From Microbacteriaceae bacterium (GTDB taxonomy: Bacteria > Actinomycetota > Actinomycetes > Actinomycetales > Microbacteriaceae), in NCBI GenBank assembly GCA_947455385.1, contig CANGNR010000003.1:1-26021 (forward strand): DNA of 26,021 nt. Direction: 5' to 3'. Under the pieces are notes generated by a model. That model was given only the letters and a program-made list of their open reading frames with translations, was not told where the DNA came from and searched no databases. Of this stretch, positions 1 through 6,763 are shown in pieces. The position numbers were made by a program, and so were the translations under genes. The stretch's first letter is position 1; every line of letters starts with the position of its first letter.

Positions 1-1073
1 GGACGAATGGTACTGATGGGACGAATGGTACTGACGGTACGAATGGTACTGATGGCACGAATGGTACTGATGGGACGAATGGTACTGACGGTACGAATGG
101 TACTGATGGGACGAATGGTACTGATGGGACGAATGGTACTGACGGTACGAATGGTACTGATGGCACGAATGGTACTGATGGGACGAATGGTACTGACGGT
201 ACGAATGGTACTGATGGCACGAATGGTACTGATGGGACGAATGGTACTGACGGCACGAATGGTACTGATGGCACGAATGGTACTGATGGCACGAACGGTA
301 CGGACGGAACCAATGGCACGAACGGTACGAACGGCACTAATGGTGCTGATGGTGCAACTGGGCCGATGGGGCCGATTGGTTTGACCGGCCCCAAGGGCGA
401 TACGGGTGCGACTGGCGCAAACGGTATCGATGGGACTAACGGAACCAACGGAACCAACGGAACCAACGGCACTAATGGCGCGGATGGTGCAACTGGGCCG
501 ATGGGGCCTATTGGCTTGACCGGACCTAAGGGTGATACTGGCTCGACAGGAGCGACTGGTGCTACCGGTCCCAAAGGTGATACCGGTGCAACTGGCGCAA
601 CTGGCCCTAAAGGTGACACAGGTGCGACTGGGGCACAAGGGCCTCAAGGCGTTGCAGGACCTCAAGGCCCACCAGGGGTAGCGGGCGCACTCGTCTCGTA
701 CACCCCTTCGTTCGCCGGTACCGGGCTGACTTACTCAGCAAACCCCGCGACGGGCAGCTACATCCAAATCGGCAACATGATCAATTTCAGAATCAAGGTA
801 AACCTGTCGACAGTGACAAACTTTGGCTCAGGTCATTACTCGCTCACCCTGCCATTCGCGCCGATTGATGACTATGTGTTTAGAGATGGTGGCCTACATG
901 ATCTGACGGCGAATGCTCACTACCAGATTTACGGCGACGCCGACGCTAGCTCTACCAGCCTCTCGCTTATGTATCACTCAGGTGCCAAAGATATCTGGAT
1001 GGACCACAACTCGCCACTTGCGCTAACCACTCAGGATTACTTCTATGTTTCAGGCACCTACCAAGTCAACTAG
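1..1073 (+). CDS. Collagen-like repeat protein with C-terminal globular domain (5' end outside window)
   Basis: Reading frame 3 is open from the window edge to the TAA at 1071-1073. An annotation starting at the ATG at 366 would miss the upstream repeats, which are in frame and continuous Gly-X-Y. About 227 visible residues are collagen-like: first GTN/GTD triplets, then a block of the type GATGPMGPIGLTGPKGD that occurs twice 135 bp apart, then GAT/GPK triplets and a GPQG/GPPG end near base 684. The last ~126 residues, from ALVSYTPSF, are not repetitive and look like a beta-rich trimer-forming head of the sort found at the ends of bacterial and phage collagen-like fibres. Such proteins are usually surface or fibre proteins. 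The N-terminus, and so any signal peptide or anchor, is not visible. Codon use in the head is more AT-rich than in neighbouring genes, which would fit horizontal transfer but does not prove it. Confidence 0.85.
   Translation, partial: TNGTDGTNGTDGTNGTDGTNGTDGTNGTDGTNGTDGTNGTDGTNGTDGTNGTDGTNGTDGTNGTDGTNGTDGTNGTDGTNGTDGTNGTDGTNGTDGTNGTDGTNGTNGTNGTNGADGATGPMGPIGLTGPKGDTGATGANGIDGTNGTNGTNGTNGTNGADGATGPMGPIGLTGPKGDTGSTGATGATGPKGDTGATGATGPKGDTGATGAQGPQGVAGPQGPPGVAGALVSYTPSFAGTGLTYSANPATGSYIQIGNMINFRIKVNLSTVTNFGSGHYSLTLPFAPIDDYVFRDGGLHDLTANAHYQIYGDADASSTSLSLMYHSGAKDIWMDHNSPLALTTQDYFYVSGTYQVN
3..290 (+). repeat. 18-bp tandem repeat, 16 near-perfect copies, coding Gly-Thr-Asn/Asp
   Basis: From base 3 the unit ACGAATGGTACTGAYGGN repeats every 18 bp with no indels. 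Copies differ almost only in the last two codons. Calling GATGGG A, GACGGT B, GATGGC C and GACGGC D, the order is A B C A B A A B C A B C A D C C, so a 54-bp ABC super-unit has been duplicated. After 290 the copies diverge (ACGAACGGTACGGACGGA and so on). The array continues left past the window edge. Every unit is a multiple of 3, so copy number can change without a frameshift. Confidence 0.95.
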
Positions 1074-1099
1074 CAACACCCACACAAAAAGGAACCCAG

Positions 1100-1705
1100 A
1101 TGATCGATTTGCACCTAACCAAAGATGAAGAGCACCAACGAGTGAGTCACCGACTCACCGTCGGCGGGCTTGGAGTTTTCATGTCACTTTTCATCGTGGG
1201 CGTGGTGTTGACTTTTCCACGTTTCTTCTTGTTCAACCCCATGGCAGAAGGCGATGGGTTGCGCGCGTTTGAGCTGACTCTCTCGTCGTTTGGTTGGATG
1301 CTGCTGCTGGTTGGTCCACCCGTGATTCTCATTCGCTACTCTGCTGGCTACCGAAACTTGATTGGGTTTTTGCCTGTGGTCGGTCTGCTCTGGCCAATCT
1401 CGCTCATCCTGAGCCACATCACACTCTTCTTGCAACACGGCGTTTGGTACACCGGTTATCTGATTCAGTACCCAATCTTCACGATCACAGACATCGTTTT
1501 GCCGATCTTTTATCTCTACCTCTGGGACATCCTGCGAGACCGAAGCAAGAGGATGGGTTTGCGCGGCCCAGCTGGTTTCAAGGGCTCAACCGGAGCTACC
1601 GGAGCTACAGGAGCTACCGGAGCTACCGGAGCTACCGGAGCTACCGGAGCCGCCGGAGAAGTGGGAGCCACGGGGCCGACCGGCGAACCTGGTCGAGACT
1701 CATAA
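1100..1705 (+). CDS. Four-helix membrane protein with C-terminal collagen-like tail
   Basis: 201 residues from an ATG preceded by AAGGAA about 7 nt upstream, 26 bp after the collagen-like gene, so probably co-transcribed with it. Four hydrophobic segments are visible, roughly residues 22-40, 64-79, 87-111 and 118-142. A basic stretch (RDRSKRMGLRG) follows, and then 15 uninterrupted Gly-X-Y triplets from residue 156 to 200, mostly GAT. Arg/Lys residues flank the N-terminus, the loop between helices 2 and 3, and the end of helix 4, so the positive-inside rule puts both termini in the cytoplasm. No family is recognised for the membrane part. It could be a membrane partner of the upstream fibre protein, but that rests only on adjacency and the shared motif. 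The gene ends at the 1719-1745 terminator. Confidence 0.8.
   Translation: MIDLHLTKDEEHQRVSHRLTVGGLGVFMSLFIVGVVLTFPRFFLFNPMAEGDGLRAFELTLSSFGWMLLLVGPPVILIRYSAGYRNLIGFLPVVGLLWPISLILSHITLFLQHGVWYTGYLIQYPIFTITDIVLPIFYLYLWDILRDRSKRMGLRGPAGFKGSTGATGATGATGATGATGATGAAGEVGATGPTGEPGRDS
1592..1654 (+). repeat. 9-bp tandem repeat GGAGCTACC, seven copies
   Basis: GGAGCTACC repeats in phase at 1592, 1601 (ending ACA), 1610, 1619, 1628 and 1637, with a diverged copy (GGAGCCGCC) at 1646. It encodes Gly-Ala-Thr triplets of the membrane protein's tail. The codons differ from those of the neighbouring collagen gene (GGTACTGAT type), so this array arose separately rather than by copying its neighbour. Confidence 0.95.
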
Positions 1706-1708
1706 AGT

Positions 1709-1745
1709 CAAAAAAAATAGGAGCGCTTTTGCGCTCCTCTTTTTA
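1709..1745. terminator. Bidirectional intrinsic terminator
   Basis: AGGAGCGC (1719-1726), loop TTTT, GCGCTCCT (1731-1738) is a perfect 8-bp stem. It is followed on the plus strand by CTTTTT. On the minus strand the run of A at 1710-1717 becomes a U tract. The hairpin can therefore end the collagen-region transcript and, from the other side, argG, whose stop lies at 1760. Confidence 0.9.
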
Positions 1746-1759
1746 CTATTTGTGAGTGT

Positions 1760-3073
1760 TTAGGTCAGCTCGAACTGGCCGCCCTCGATTTGCCCCTGCT
1801 TGCGATAGAGGTCAAGCTTGGCACGGGTGTCTGCGATGTCGAGGTTGCGCATGGTCAGCTGGCCGATGCGGTCGGTCGGGCCAAAAGCGGCATCCTCGGT
1901 TCTTTCCATCGAAAGCTTCTCTGGGTGATACGAGAAACCCTCGCCCTGAGTGTTGACAATCGAGTAGTCGTCGCCGCGGCGAAGACGTAGGGTGACCGAG
2001 CCGTTCACTGCGGATGCGACCCACTTGGTTAGCGACTCGCGCAGCATCAGGGTCTGAGGGTCTAGCCAGCGACCTTCGTAGAGCAGACGACCCATGCGGC
2101 GACCCTCTGCGTGATAGTTCGCGATGGTGTCTTCGTTGTGAATCGCGGTGATCAGACGCTCGTAGGCGATGAAGATCAGGGCCATGCCGGGAGCCTCGTA
2201 GATTCCGCGGCTCTTCGCCTCGATGATGCGGTTCTCGATCTGGTCGCTCATGCCGAGGCCGTGACGCCCGCCGATCTCGTTCGCCTTGTACATCAGGGCC
2301 ACAGAGTCTTTGAACGACTCTCCGTTGATGGCAACCGGGCGACCCTGAACAAACTGGATGGTGACGTCTTCGCTCGGGATGCTAACCGATGCATCCCAGT
2401 ATTTGACACCCATGATTGGCTCGACGATCTCGAGCGAGGTGTCGAGAAGTTCGAGCGACTTTGCCTCGTGGGTTGCGCCGAGCATGTTGGCGTCGGTCGA
2501 GTAGGCCTTCTCTTTCGATTGGCGGTATGGCAGCTTGCGCTCGAGTAGGTACTCGCTCATCTCTTTGCGGCCACCGAGCTCGTTGACGAAGTCTGCGTCG
2601 AGCCAAGGCTTATAGATGCGCAGGTTTGGGTTAGCGAGCAGACCGTAGCGATAGAAACGCTCAATGTCGTTGCCCTTGTAGGTCGAGCCGTCGCCCCAGA
2701 TCTCGACGCCGTCTTGGCGCATGGCGCGAACCAGCAGGGTGCCGGTGACGACGCGGCCGAGGGGAGTGGTGTTGAAGTAGGTCTTGCCGCCCGTGCGAAG
2801 GTGGAACGCGCCACAGGCGATGGCCGCTAGGCCCTCTTCGACGAGCGACTGACGGCAGTCAACAAGGCGCCCGGCCTCTGCGCCGTACTCGGTGGCGCGG
2901 CCTGGAATCGAGTCGATGTCATCTTCGTCGTACTGGCCGAGGTTGGCGGTGTACGCGAATGGAATGGCGCCTTTTTCACGCATCCAAGCGACGGCGACGG
3001 AGGTATCGAGACCACCAGAGAAAGCGATGCCGACTTTTTCGCCGACGGGAAGGGAAGCTAGAACTTTAGACAC
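1760..3073 (-). CDS. argG: Argininosuccinate synthase, long E. coli-like type
   Basis: 437 residues from GTG at 3073. It joins citrulline and aspartate with ATP to give argininosuccinate, the penultimate step of arginine synthesis, in the cytoplasm. The ATP-pyrophosphatase loop FSGGLDTS is at residues 18-25. GDGSTYKGNDIERFYRYG, NMLGATHEAK and GGRHGLGMSDQIENRIIEAKSRGIYEAPG match the E. coli enzyme closely, and the length fits that ~447-residue type rather than the ~400-residue type that I recall in Streptomyces and other actinobacteria. A TAACCT -10 box ends 6 nt before the GTG with no room for a normal Shine-Dalgarno, so the mRNA is probably leaderless. The gene lies downstream of aguB-aguA on the same strand, with the 40-residue ORF between them on the other strand. 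Confidence 0.97.
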   Translation of the reverse strand: MSKVLASLPVGEKVGIAFSGGLDTSVAVAWMREKGAIPFAYTANLGQYDEDDIDSIPGRATEYGAEAGRLVDCRQSLVEEGLAAIACGAFHLRTGGKTYFNTTPLGRVVTGTLLVRAMRQDGVEIWGDGSTYKGNDIERFYRYGLLANPNLRIYKPWLDADFVNELGGRKEMSEYLLERKLPYRQSKEKAYSTDANMLGATHEAKSLELLDTSLEIVEPIMGVKYWDASVSIPSEDVTIQFVQGRPVAINGESFKDSVALMYKANEIGGRHGLGMSDQIENRIIEAKSRGIYEAPGMALIFIAYERLITAIHNEDTIANYHAEGRRMGRLLYEGRWLDPQTLMLRESLTKWVASAVNGSVTLRLRRGDDYSIVNTQGEGFSYHPEKLSMERTEDAAFGPTDRIGQLTMRNLDIADTRAKLDLYRKQGQIEGGQFELT

Positions 3074-3078
3074 CCCTC

Positions 3079-3085
3079 TAGGTTA
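3079..3085. promoter_or_regulatory. Symmetric divergent -10 element TAGGTTA
   Basis: On the plus strand TAGGTT (3079-3084) lies 11 nt before the ATG at 3096. On the minus strand TAACCT (3085 to 3080) lies 6 nt before the argG GTG. The two TANNNT boxes share five bases, so one element can fire in both directions. No convincing -35 box is seen on either side. Confidence 0.6.
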
Positions 3086-3095
3086 CGATGGAATC

Positions 3096-3218
3096 ATGTC
3101 CCAACGCACAAAGCGCGAGAAGCGCATCCGTCGAGTTTCTCTTGTAGTTGTCTTCACCGTCGTGATTGCCTTTATTCTCGCCCAGCTAGCGGGCAGCCTG
3201 CACCTGGGCGCTAACTAA
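3096..3218 (+). CDS. 40-residue single-span membrane microprotein
   Basis: ATG at 3096, TAA at 3216-3218. The open frame continues upstream as antisense to argG, but the divergent -10 at 3079-3084 and the protein layout favour 3096. The N-terminus is strongly basic (MSQRTKREKRIRR), followed by one hydrophobic helix at about residues 14-32 and a short tail ending LHLGAN. Basic residues before the helix predict N-inside topology. The stop codon abuts the aguA stop at 3219-3221. I do not recognise a family. It exactly fills the gap between two minus-strand genes and has its own promoter-like box, which supports a real gene over chance. Confidence 0.6.
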   Translation: MSQRTKREKRIRRVSLVVVFTVVIAFILAQLAGSLHLGAN

Positions 3219-4241
3219 CTAAGCGGGCTGCTGCTGCGTAATGCAGTGAATGCCGCCACCACGCGCAAATATCTCTCTGGCGTCGACCAGGATGACCTTT
3301 CGGCCGGGATAAACCGACTCAAGAATCGCCTTTGCAACCGAGTCATTCGGGTCATCGAACGCGCAAAGGATCACCGCGCCGTTGATCACGTAGTGGTTGA
3401 TGTACGAGTAATCGACGAATCCATCTGAGTCTTTTAGCTGTTGTGGAGCAGGCACCCTGACTATCTCAAGTTGGCCGGCCTCCTCGAGCGTGCGAATAAC
3501 CTCGTGGCTCACCGCAAAATCAGGATGCTCCGGGTACTGCTGGTCGTGCACGAGAACCTTGCCGCCTGGGGCAAAGCAAGCAACGATGTCGATGTGGCCG
3601 CGCGTGCCGAACTCGTCGTAGTCGCGGGTTAGGCCGCGGCGGATCCAGATAGCGCGCCTGGTGCCGAGGCGCAGGTGCAGTTCGGCCTCGACTTCGGCCT
3701 TCGTCCACGCCTCGTTGCGGCCCTCGCCGAGTTGAACTGTCTCGGTAAGCAGTAGGTCGCCCCGTTCGTTGACGTGGATGGCGCCGCCCTCGTTGATCAG
3801 AGGCGAGTCGATGCGATCCACTCCGGCCAGCTTGGCCACCTTCTTGCCGATCCTGCGGTCGTTTTGCCAGGATGCCCAGGTCGATTGACCCCAGCCGTTG
3901 AAAATCCAGCGGACCGCGGCGACTTGCCCCGAGTCGGCCTTGACGAAGGTTGGGCCGATGTCTCGAGCCCACGCGTCGTCGAGTTTCGCCGCGACCAGTT
4001 CGACTCGCGGGTCGAGAAACTCGCGAGCGACCGCAAAGTCATGCTCGTTGCACAGCATAGAAACCGGCTCAAAATTGACGATCGCGTTGGCGACGGCCGC
4101 CCAAGCTTCGCGGGCTGCTCGGTGTTGGGCTGGGTCATCGCCAAGCGTGTAGCCAGCGGTTGGCCAGGCCATCCAGGTTCGCTCGTGCGCGGCCCATTCG
4201 GGTGGCATCGTCCATCCTGGTTGATTGTTTTGCGGGGTCAC
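3219..4241 (-). CDS. aguA: Agmatine deiminase
   Basis: 340 residues from GTG at 4241. It hydrolyses agmatine to N-carbamoylputrescine and ammonia. Family marks are the N-terminal MPPEWAAHERTWMAWP, DDAWARDIGPTF, the NEGGAIHVNERGDLLLTE block, TRGHIDIVACF, and the C-terminal GGGIHCITQQ with the likely nucleophile Cys at about residue 333. The open frame reaches back to 4370 inside aguB, but the GTG forms GTGA with the aguB TGA (4238-4240), and GGGAGT lies about 6 nt upstream, so translation is probably coupled to aguB. An internal ATG at 4208 would also keep the domain. The product passes directly to the enzyme encoded just upstream. Confidence 0.92.
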   Translation of the reverse strand: MTPQNNQPGWTMPPEWAAHERTWMAWPTAGYTLGDDPAQHRAAREAWAAVANAIVNFEPVSMLCNEHDFAVAREFLDPRVELVAAKLDDAWARDIGPTFVKADSGQVAAVRWIFNGWGQSTWASWQNDRRIGKKVAKLAGVDRIDSPLINEGGAIHVNERGDLLLTETVQLGEGRNEAWTKAEVEAELHLRLGTRRAIWIRRGLTRDYDEFGTRGHIDIVACFAPGGKVLVHDQQYPEHPDFAVSHEVIRTLEEAGQLEIVRVPAPQQLKDSDGFVDYSYINHYVINGAVILCAFDDPNDSVAKAILESVYPGRKVILVDAREIFARGGGIHCITQQQPA

Positions 4242-5251
4242 TGGGCGACTCCCGGAATGCCGCCCTGAGCTCCTTCGCCGCCGAAAACCCTCGGATTCGT
4301 GACCGGTTTGGTCTGCAAGCCGTAGGTGTCGGGGCGACGGGTAGCCAAGAACGGAAACAACTTGAGCCAATCTCCTCTCTGGTCGAGGTCTAGTTCTGCG
4401 ATTAGCACCTCGTCTTGGTCGCGCGATGCCTTTGCGAGCACCCGACCGTATGGGTCGCTGATGAAACTGCTGCCATAAAAGGTGAGCGAACCCTCGAAGC
4501 CATAGCGATTCGGCACGACCATGAAGGTGCCATTTGCGATGCCGTTGCCCACGATCACCTGTTGCCAGAGTGGCTGTGTGTCGAACTCGGGGTGGTCGGG
4601 TTCTGAGCCGATCGCCGTTGGGTACACGAGGATCTCGGCGCCCCTAAGCGAGTATTCGCGGGCAACTTCAGGAAACCACTCGTCCCAGCAGGTGGGCAGG
4701 CCGAACGTGGCCGATCCGTTGCCGAGATCGACCGGGTAAACAGGGTAGGCCTCGGACTGCAGCGACCCATCGCCGGCTGGGCCGGGAGCGAAGTACTGGT
4801 CTTCGAAATACCCCTCGGTCACCGGAATGTGAAGCTTGCGTGTTCGCCCCACGACCTCGCCGCCGGGGGCAACCAGAATCGCTGTGTTTAGGCCGCGAAC
4901 CGCGTCACTCGGGTTCTTTTCAAACAAGGATGCGTGCACGCAGACGCCGTACTTTTGGGCTAGCCGACGGGCCAGCGCGAGAGTTGGGCCAGACTCAAGT
5001 TCTTCAGCGGTGGCCTGAGCGTCGCCGATTGGCATTGCGTCGGCGGGGTAGCGGCTCAGAGTGAGCTCTGGTAAGAACACCGCGGTCGCGCCGCCTTCGG
5101 CCGCGAGTCGCACGCCGTTTTCAATGGTTGCGTCGTGCTCGGCTGCATCTTCGTGCCATCTGGTCTGAACGAGGGCGACGGTGACGATTGGGCGGTGGGA
5201 CTCACCCGTGCGAGCGAGAGAGGGAAGCGCCGATGCCTTGGTGACCTTCAT
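4238..5251 (-). CDS. aguB: N-carbamoylputrescine amidase (nitrilase superfamily)
   Basis: 337 residues. It cleaves N-carbamoylputrescine to putrescine, CO2 and ammonia. The carbon-nitrogen hydrolase triad is visible as Glu62 in FLPELTLSRYP, Lys139 in RTRKLHIP and Cys188 in PTCWDEWFPE. The EWFPE and YPTAIGSEP stretches, together with the neighbouring aguA, point to this substrate within the superfamily. The first ~20 residues (up to RPIVTVALVQT) are an extension before the conserved fold. The gene begins 15 bp after the decarboxylase stop and shares 4 bases with aguA, making a three-gene operon. Its Shine-Dalgarno is weak (AGAAAG, about 9 nt upstream), which also fits coupled translation. Confidence 0.92.
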   Translation of the reverse strand: MKVTKASALPSLARTGESHRPIVTVALVQTRWHEDAAEHDATIENGVRLAAEGGATAVFLPELTLSRYPADAMPIGDAQATAEELESGPTLALARRLAQKYGVCVHASLFEKNPSDAVRGLNTAILVAPGGEVVGRTRKLHIPVTEGYFEDQYFAPGPAGDGSLQSEAYPVYPVDLGNGSATFGLPTCWDEWFPEVAREYSLRGAEILVYPTAIGSEPDHPEFDTQPLWQQVIVGNGIANGTFMVVPNRYGFEGSLTFYGSSFISDPYGRVLAKASRDQDEVLIAELDLDQRGDWLKLFPFLATRRPDTYGLQTKPVTNPRVFGGEGAQGGIPGVAQ

Positions 5252-5266
5252 GCTCAGACTTTCTGC

Positions 5267-6652
5267 CTATGGCTTCATGGTGTCGAGAATCTCGACCAGC
5301 AACTCGAATGTGGTTCGCGGGTTAACGATGGCAAATCTTGTATGCGGCCGGCCATTTAAGGACGACGGCAGAACCAGGCCGATTTGCTTCTCGAGCAGGT
5401 CGGCGCCCCAGATCTCGTAGTCCTCGAGGGTCCAGCCGTTGCGCTCGAAAACCACGATTGAGAGTTCGGGTTCGCGCACCAGCCGCAGGTAGTCGCGCGA
5501 CTCGATCTCTGCCGCGATGAGCTTAGCCAGCGAGATGTTCTCTTCGATGGCTTCTCGGTATGCCGTTGCACCGTGAGTGGCCAGCGAGAACCAGAGTGGC
5601 AGTCCGCGCACTCGACGAGTGAGGTTGAATGCGTAGTCGCTGGGGTTCCACTCGCCGGGCTTATTGAGTGTCTCTAGGTACTCGCCGTACTGGGTGTGCG
5701 CGATTCGCGCAATCTCAGGGTCGCGATAGATCAGTGCGCACGCGTCAAAAGGCGCGAACAGCCACTTGTGCGGGTCGACGATTGCCGAGTCTGCGAGGGC
5801 GGCGCCCTCAAACAGATGCCGCGATGAGGGTGCGAGTGCGGCAGCAAGGCCGTAGGCGCCATCGACGTGGAACCAAATGCCTCGCTCGCGGGCAATCGAG
5901 CCGATGCCCGTCAGGTCGTCGACGATTCCAAAGTTGGTGGTGCCCGCGGTGGCGACTATCGCAAACACGCCATCCGGGTTGGTTTCAAGTGTCTGCGCCA
6001 CTGCGGCAGCGGTCATTCGGCCGCTGGAGTCGACGGGAACCTTAATGACATCGATGTCCATGACGGCGGCTGCAGACTTGATCGACGAGTGCGCCTCAGC
6101 CGAGCAGAGCACCGCAAACCTTGGCGGCTGCTGGCATGACTCTGCCGCAAGCCTGCGCTTGGCGTGGTCGCGGGCGGCCACCAGGGCAGAGAGGTTTCCG
6201 ATGGTGCCGCCCTGCACGAACACGCCGCCGGCGCTCTCGGGCATTCCGAACTCACGGGCAAGCCAGCTGAGTACCTCGTTCTCGGCATAAACAGCGCCGG
6301 CTCCCTCGAGCCAGCTGCCGCCATAGATCGAGGACGCAGACACGACGAGGTCAAATAGCGTCGCGGCCTCGGTTGGAGCGGTTGGAATGAAGCTCAAATA
6401 ACCAGGATGGTCGGTCGAAAGCGAGGCAGGTGCGAGCACCTCGGCAAACAGCTCGAGGGCACGTTCGCCTCCTAGACCGGCCTCGGTAATCGTTGGCGGC
6501 ACAACCTGCTGAAGATAATCCAGAGTCTGAGGACGATCTAGGGGAGCGGGGTCAAGCTCCATGCGCCTCTTGGCGTATTCGATGACCTTCTCGCGAAGGG
6601 CCTTCGTGCGCTCGTTAGAACTGTGCATCGGCGCACGTTCGGGGGTCGACAT
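5267..6652 (-). CDS. PLP-dependent group II amino-acid decarboxylase
   Basis: 461 residues from the ATG at 6652, which has an excellent GAAGGAG about 6 nt upstream. The open frame extends to 6829, but without a ribosome site. Fold-type I decarboxylase marks are HPGYLSFIPTAPT near residue 82, GGTIGNLSALVAARDHA at 148-164, His188 (AEAHSS) stacking on PLP, Asp264 in HVDGAYG, and the Schiff-base Lys296 in VDPHKWLF. The family includes glutamate, aromatic amino acid, histidine and diaminobutyrate decarboxylases, so the substrate cannot be read from the fold. As first gene of an operon with aguB and aguA, arginine is the natural candidate, giving agmatine. The usual bacterial SpeA and AdiA belong to other subfamilies. 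Confidence 0.85.
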   Translation of the reverse strand: MSTPERAPMHSSNERTKALREKVIEYAKRRMELDPAPLDRPQTLDYLQQVVPPTITEAGLGGERALELFAEVLAPASLSTDHPGYLSFIPTAPTEAATLFDLVVSASSIYGGSWLEGAGAVYAENEVLSWLAREFGMPESAGGVFVQGGTIGNLSALVAARDHAKRRLAAESCQQPPRFAVLCSAEAHSSIKSAAAVMDIDVIKVPVDSSGRMTAAAVAQTLETNPDGVFAIVATAGTTNFGIVDDLTGIGSIARERGIWFHVDGAYGLAAALAPSSRHLFEGAALADSAIVDPHKWLFAPFDACALIYRDPEIARIAHTQYGEYLETLNKPGEWNPSDYAFNLTRRVRGLPLWFSLATHGATAYREAIEENISLAKLIAAEIESRDYLRLVREPELSIVVFERNGWTLEDYEIWGADLLEKQIGLVLPSSLNGRPHTRFAIVNPRTTFELLVEILDTMKP

Positions 6653-6674
6653 CGCTCTCCTTCTGTTGGATTTG

Positions 6675-6705
6675 AGCCTAGCCGAATCTCTCAGGCACCT
6701 CTCAG
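6675..6705 (-). promoter_or_regulatory. Candidate promoter and direct-repeat site for the decarboxylase-aguB-aguA operon
   Basis: On the minus strand a TAGGCT -10 box lies at 6680-6675, about 22 nt before the start codon and upstream of its Shine-Dalgarno. Over the expected -35 position are two perfect copies of CTCTCAG (plus-strand reading 6688-6694 and 6699-6705), 11 bp apart, close to one helical turn. That spacing suits a regulator binding one face of the DNA. No known operator is recognised. Confidence 0.4.
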
Positions 6706-6738
6706 CAGAAAAACACGAGACGGCCAAGATGAATGCAA

Positions 6739-6744
6739 TAGCCT
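6739..6744 (+). promoter_or_regulatory. -10 box TAGCCT for the glycosidase-domain gene
   Basis: TAGCCT ends 7 nt before the ATG at 6752, leaderless spacing. A GGAG at 6754-6757 would instead serve the in-frame ATG at 6764. Transcription starting at about 6751 allows either. No clear -35 box is seen. Confidence 0.5.
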
Positions 6745-6763
6745 TGGTTTCATGGAGTTCAAG

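Noticed and set aside
3..290. Regular repeat array as a possible CRISPR
   Set aside because: The units are contiguous with no spacers, and the repeat is coding.
7..384. Open frame giving a Met/Val/Leu/Arg-rich repeat protein (MVLMGR type)
   Set aside because: It is the frame-1 shadow of the 18-bp repeat. Frame 3 gives perfect Gly-X-Y and joins the collagen gene downstream.
366..1073. Collagen-like protein as a substrate of the window's sortase
   Set aside because: Its C-terminus (GTYQVN) has no LPXTG/LAXTG motif, hydrophobic stretch or basic tail.
1294..1755. 153-codon ORF overlapping the membrane protein gene, with a YRS repeat tail
   Set aside because: Its repeat is the 9-bp Gly-Ala-Thr array read in another frame. 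It has no ribosome site and runs through the terminator.
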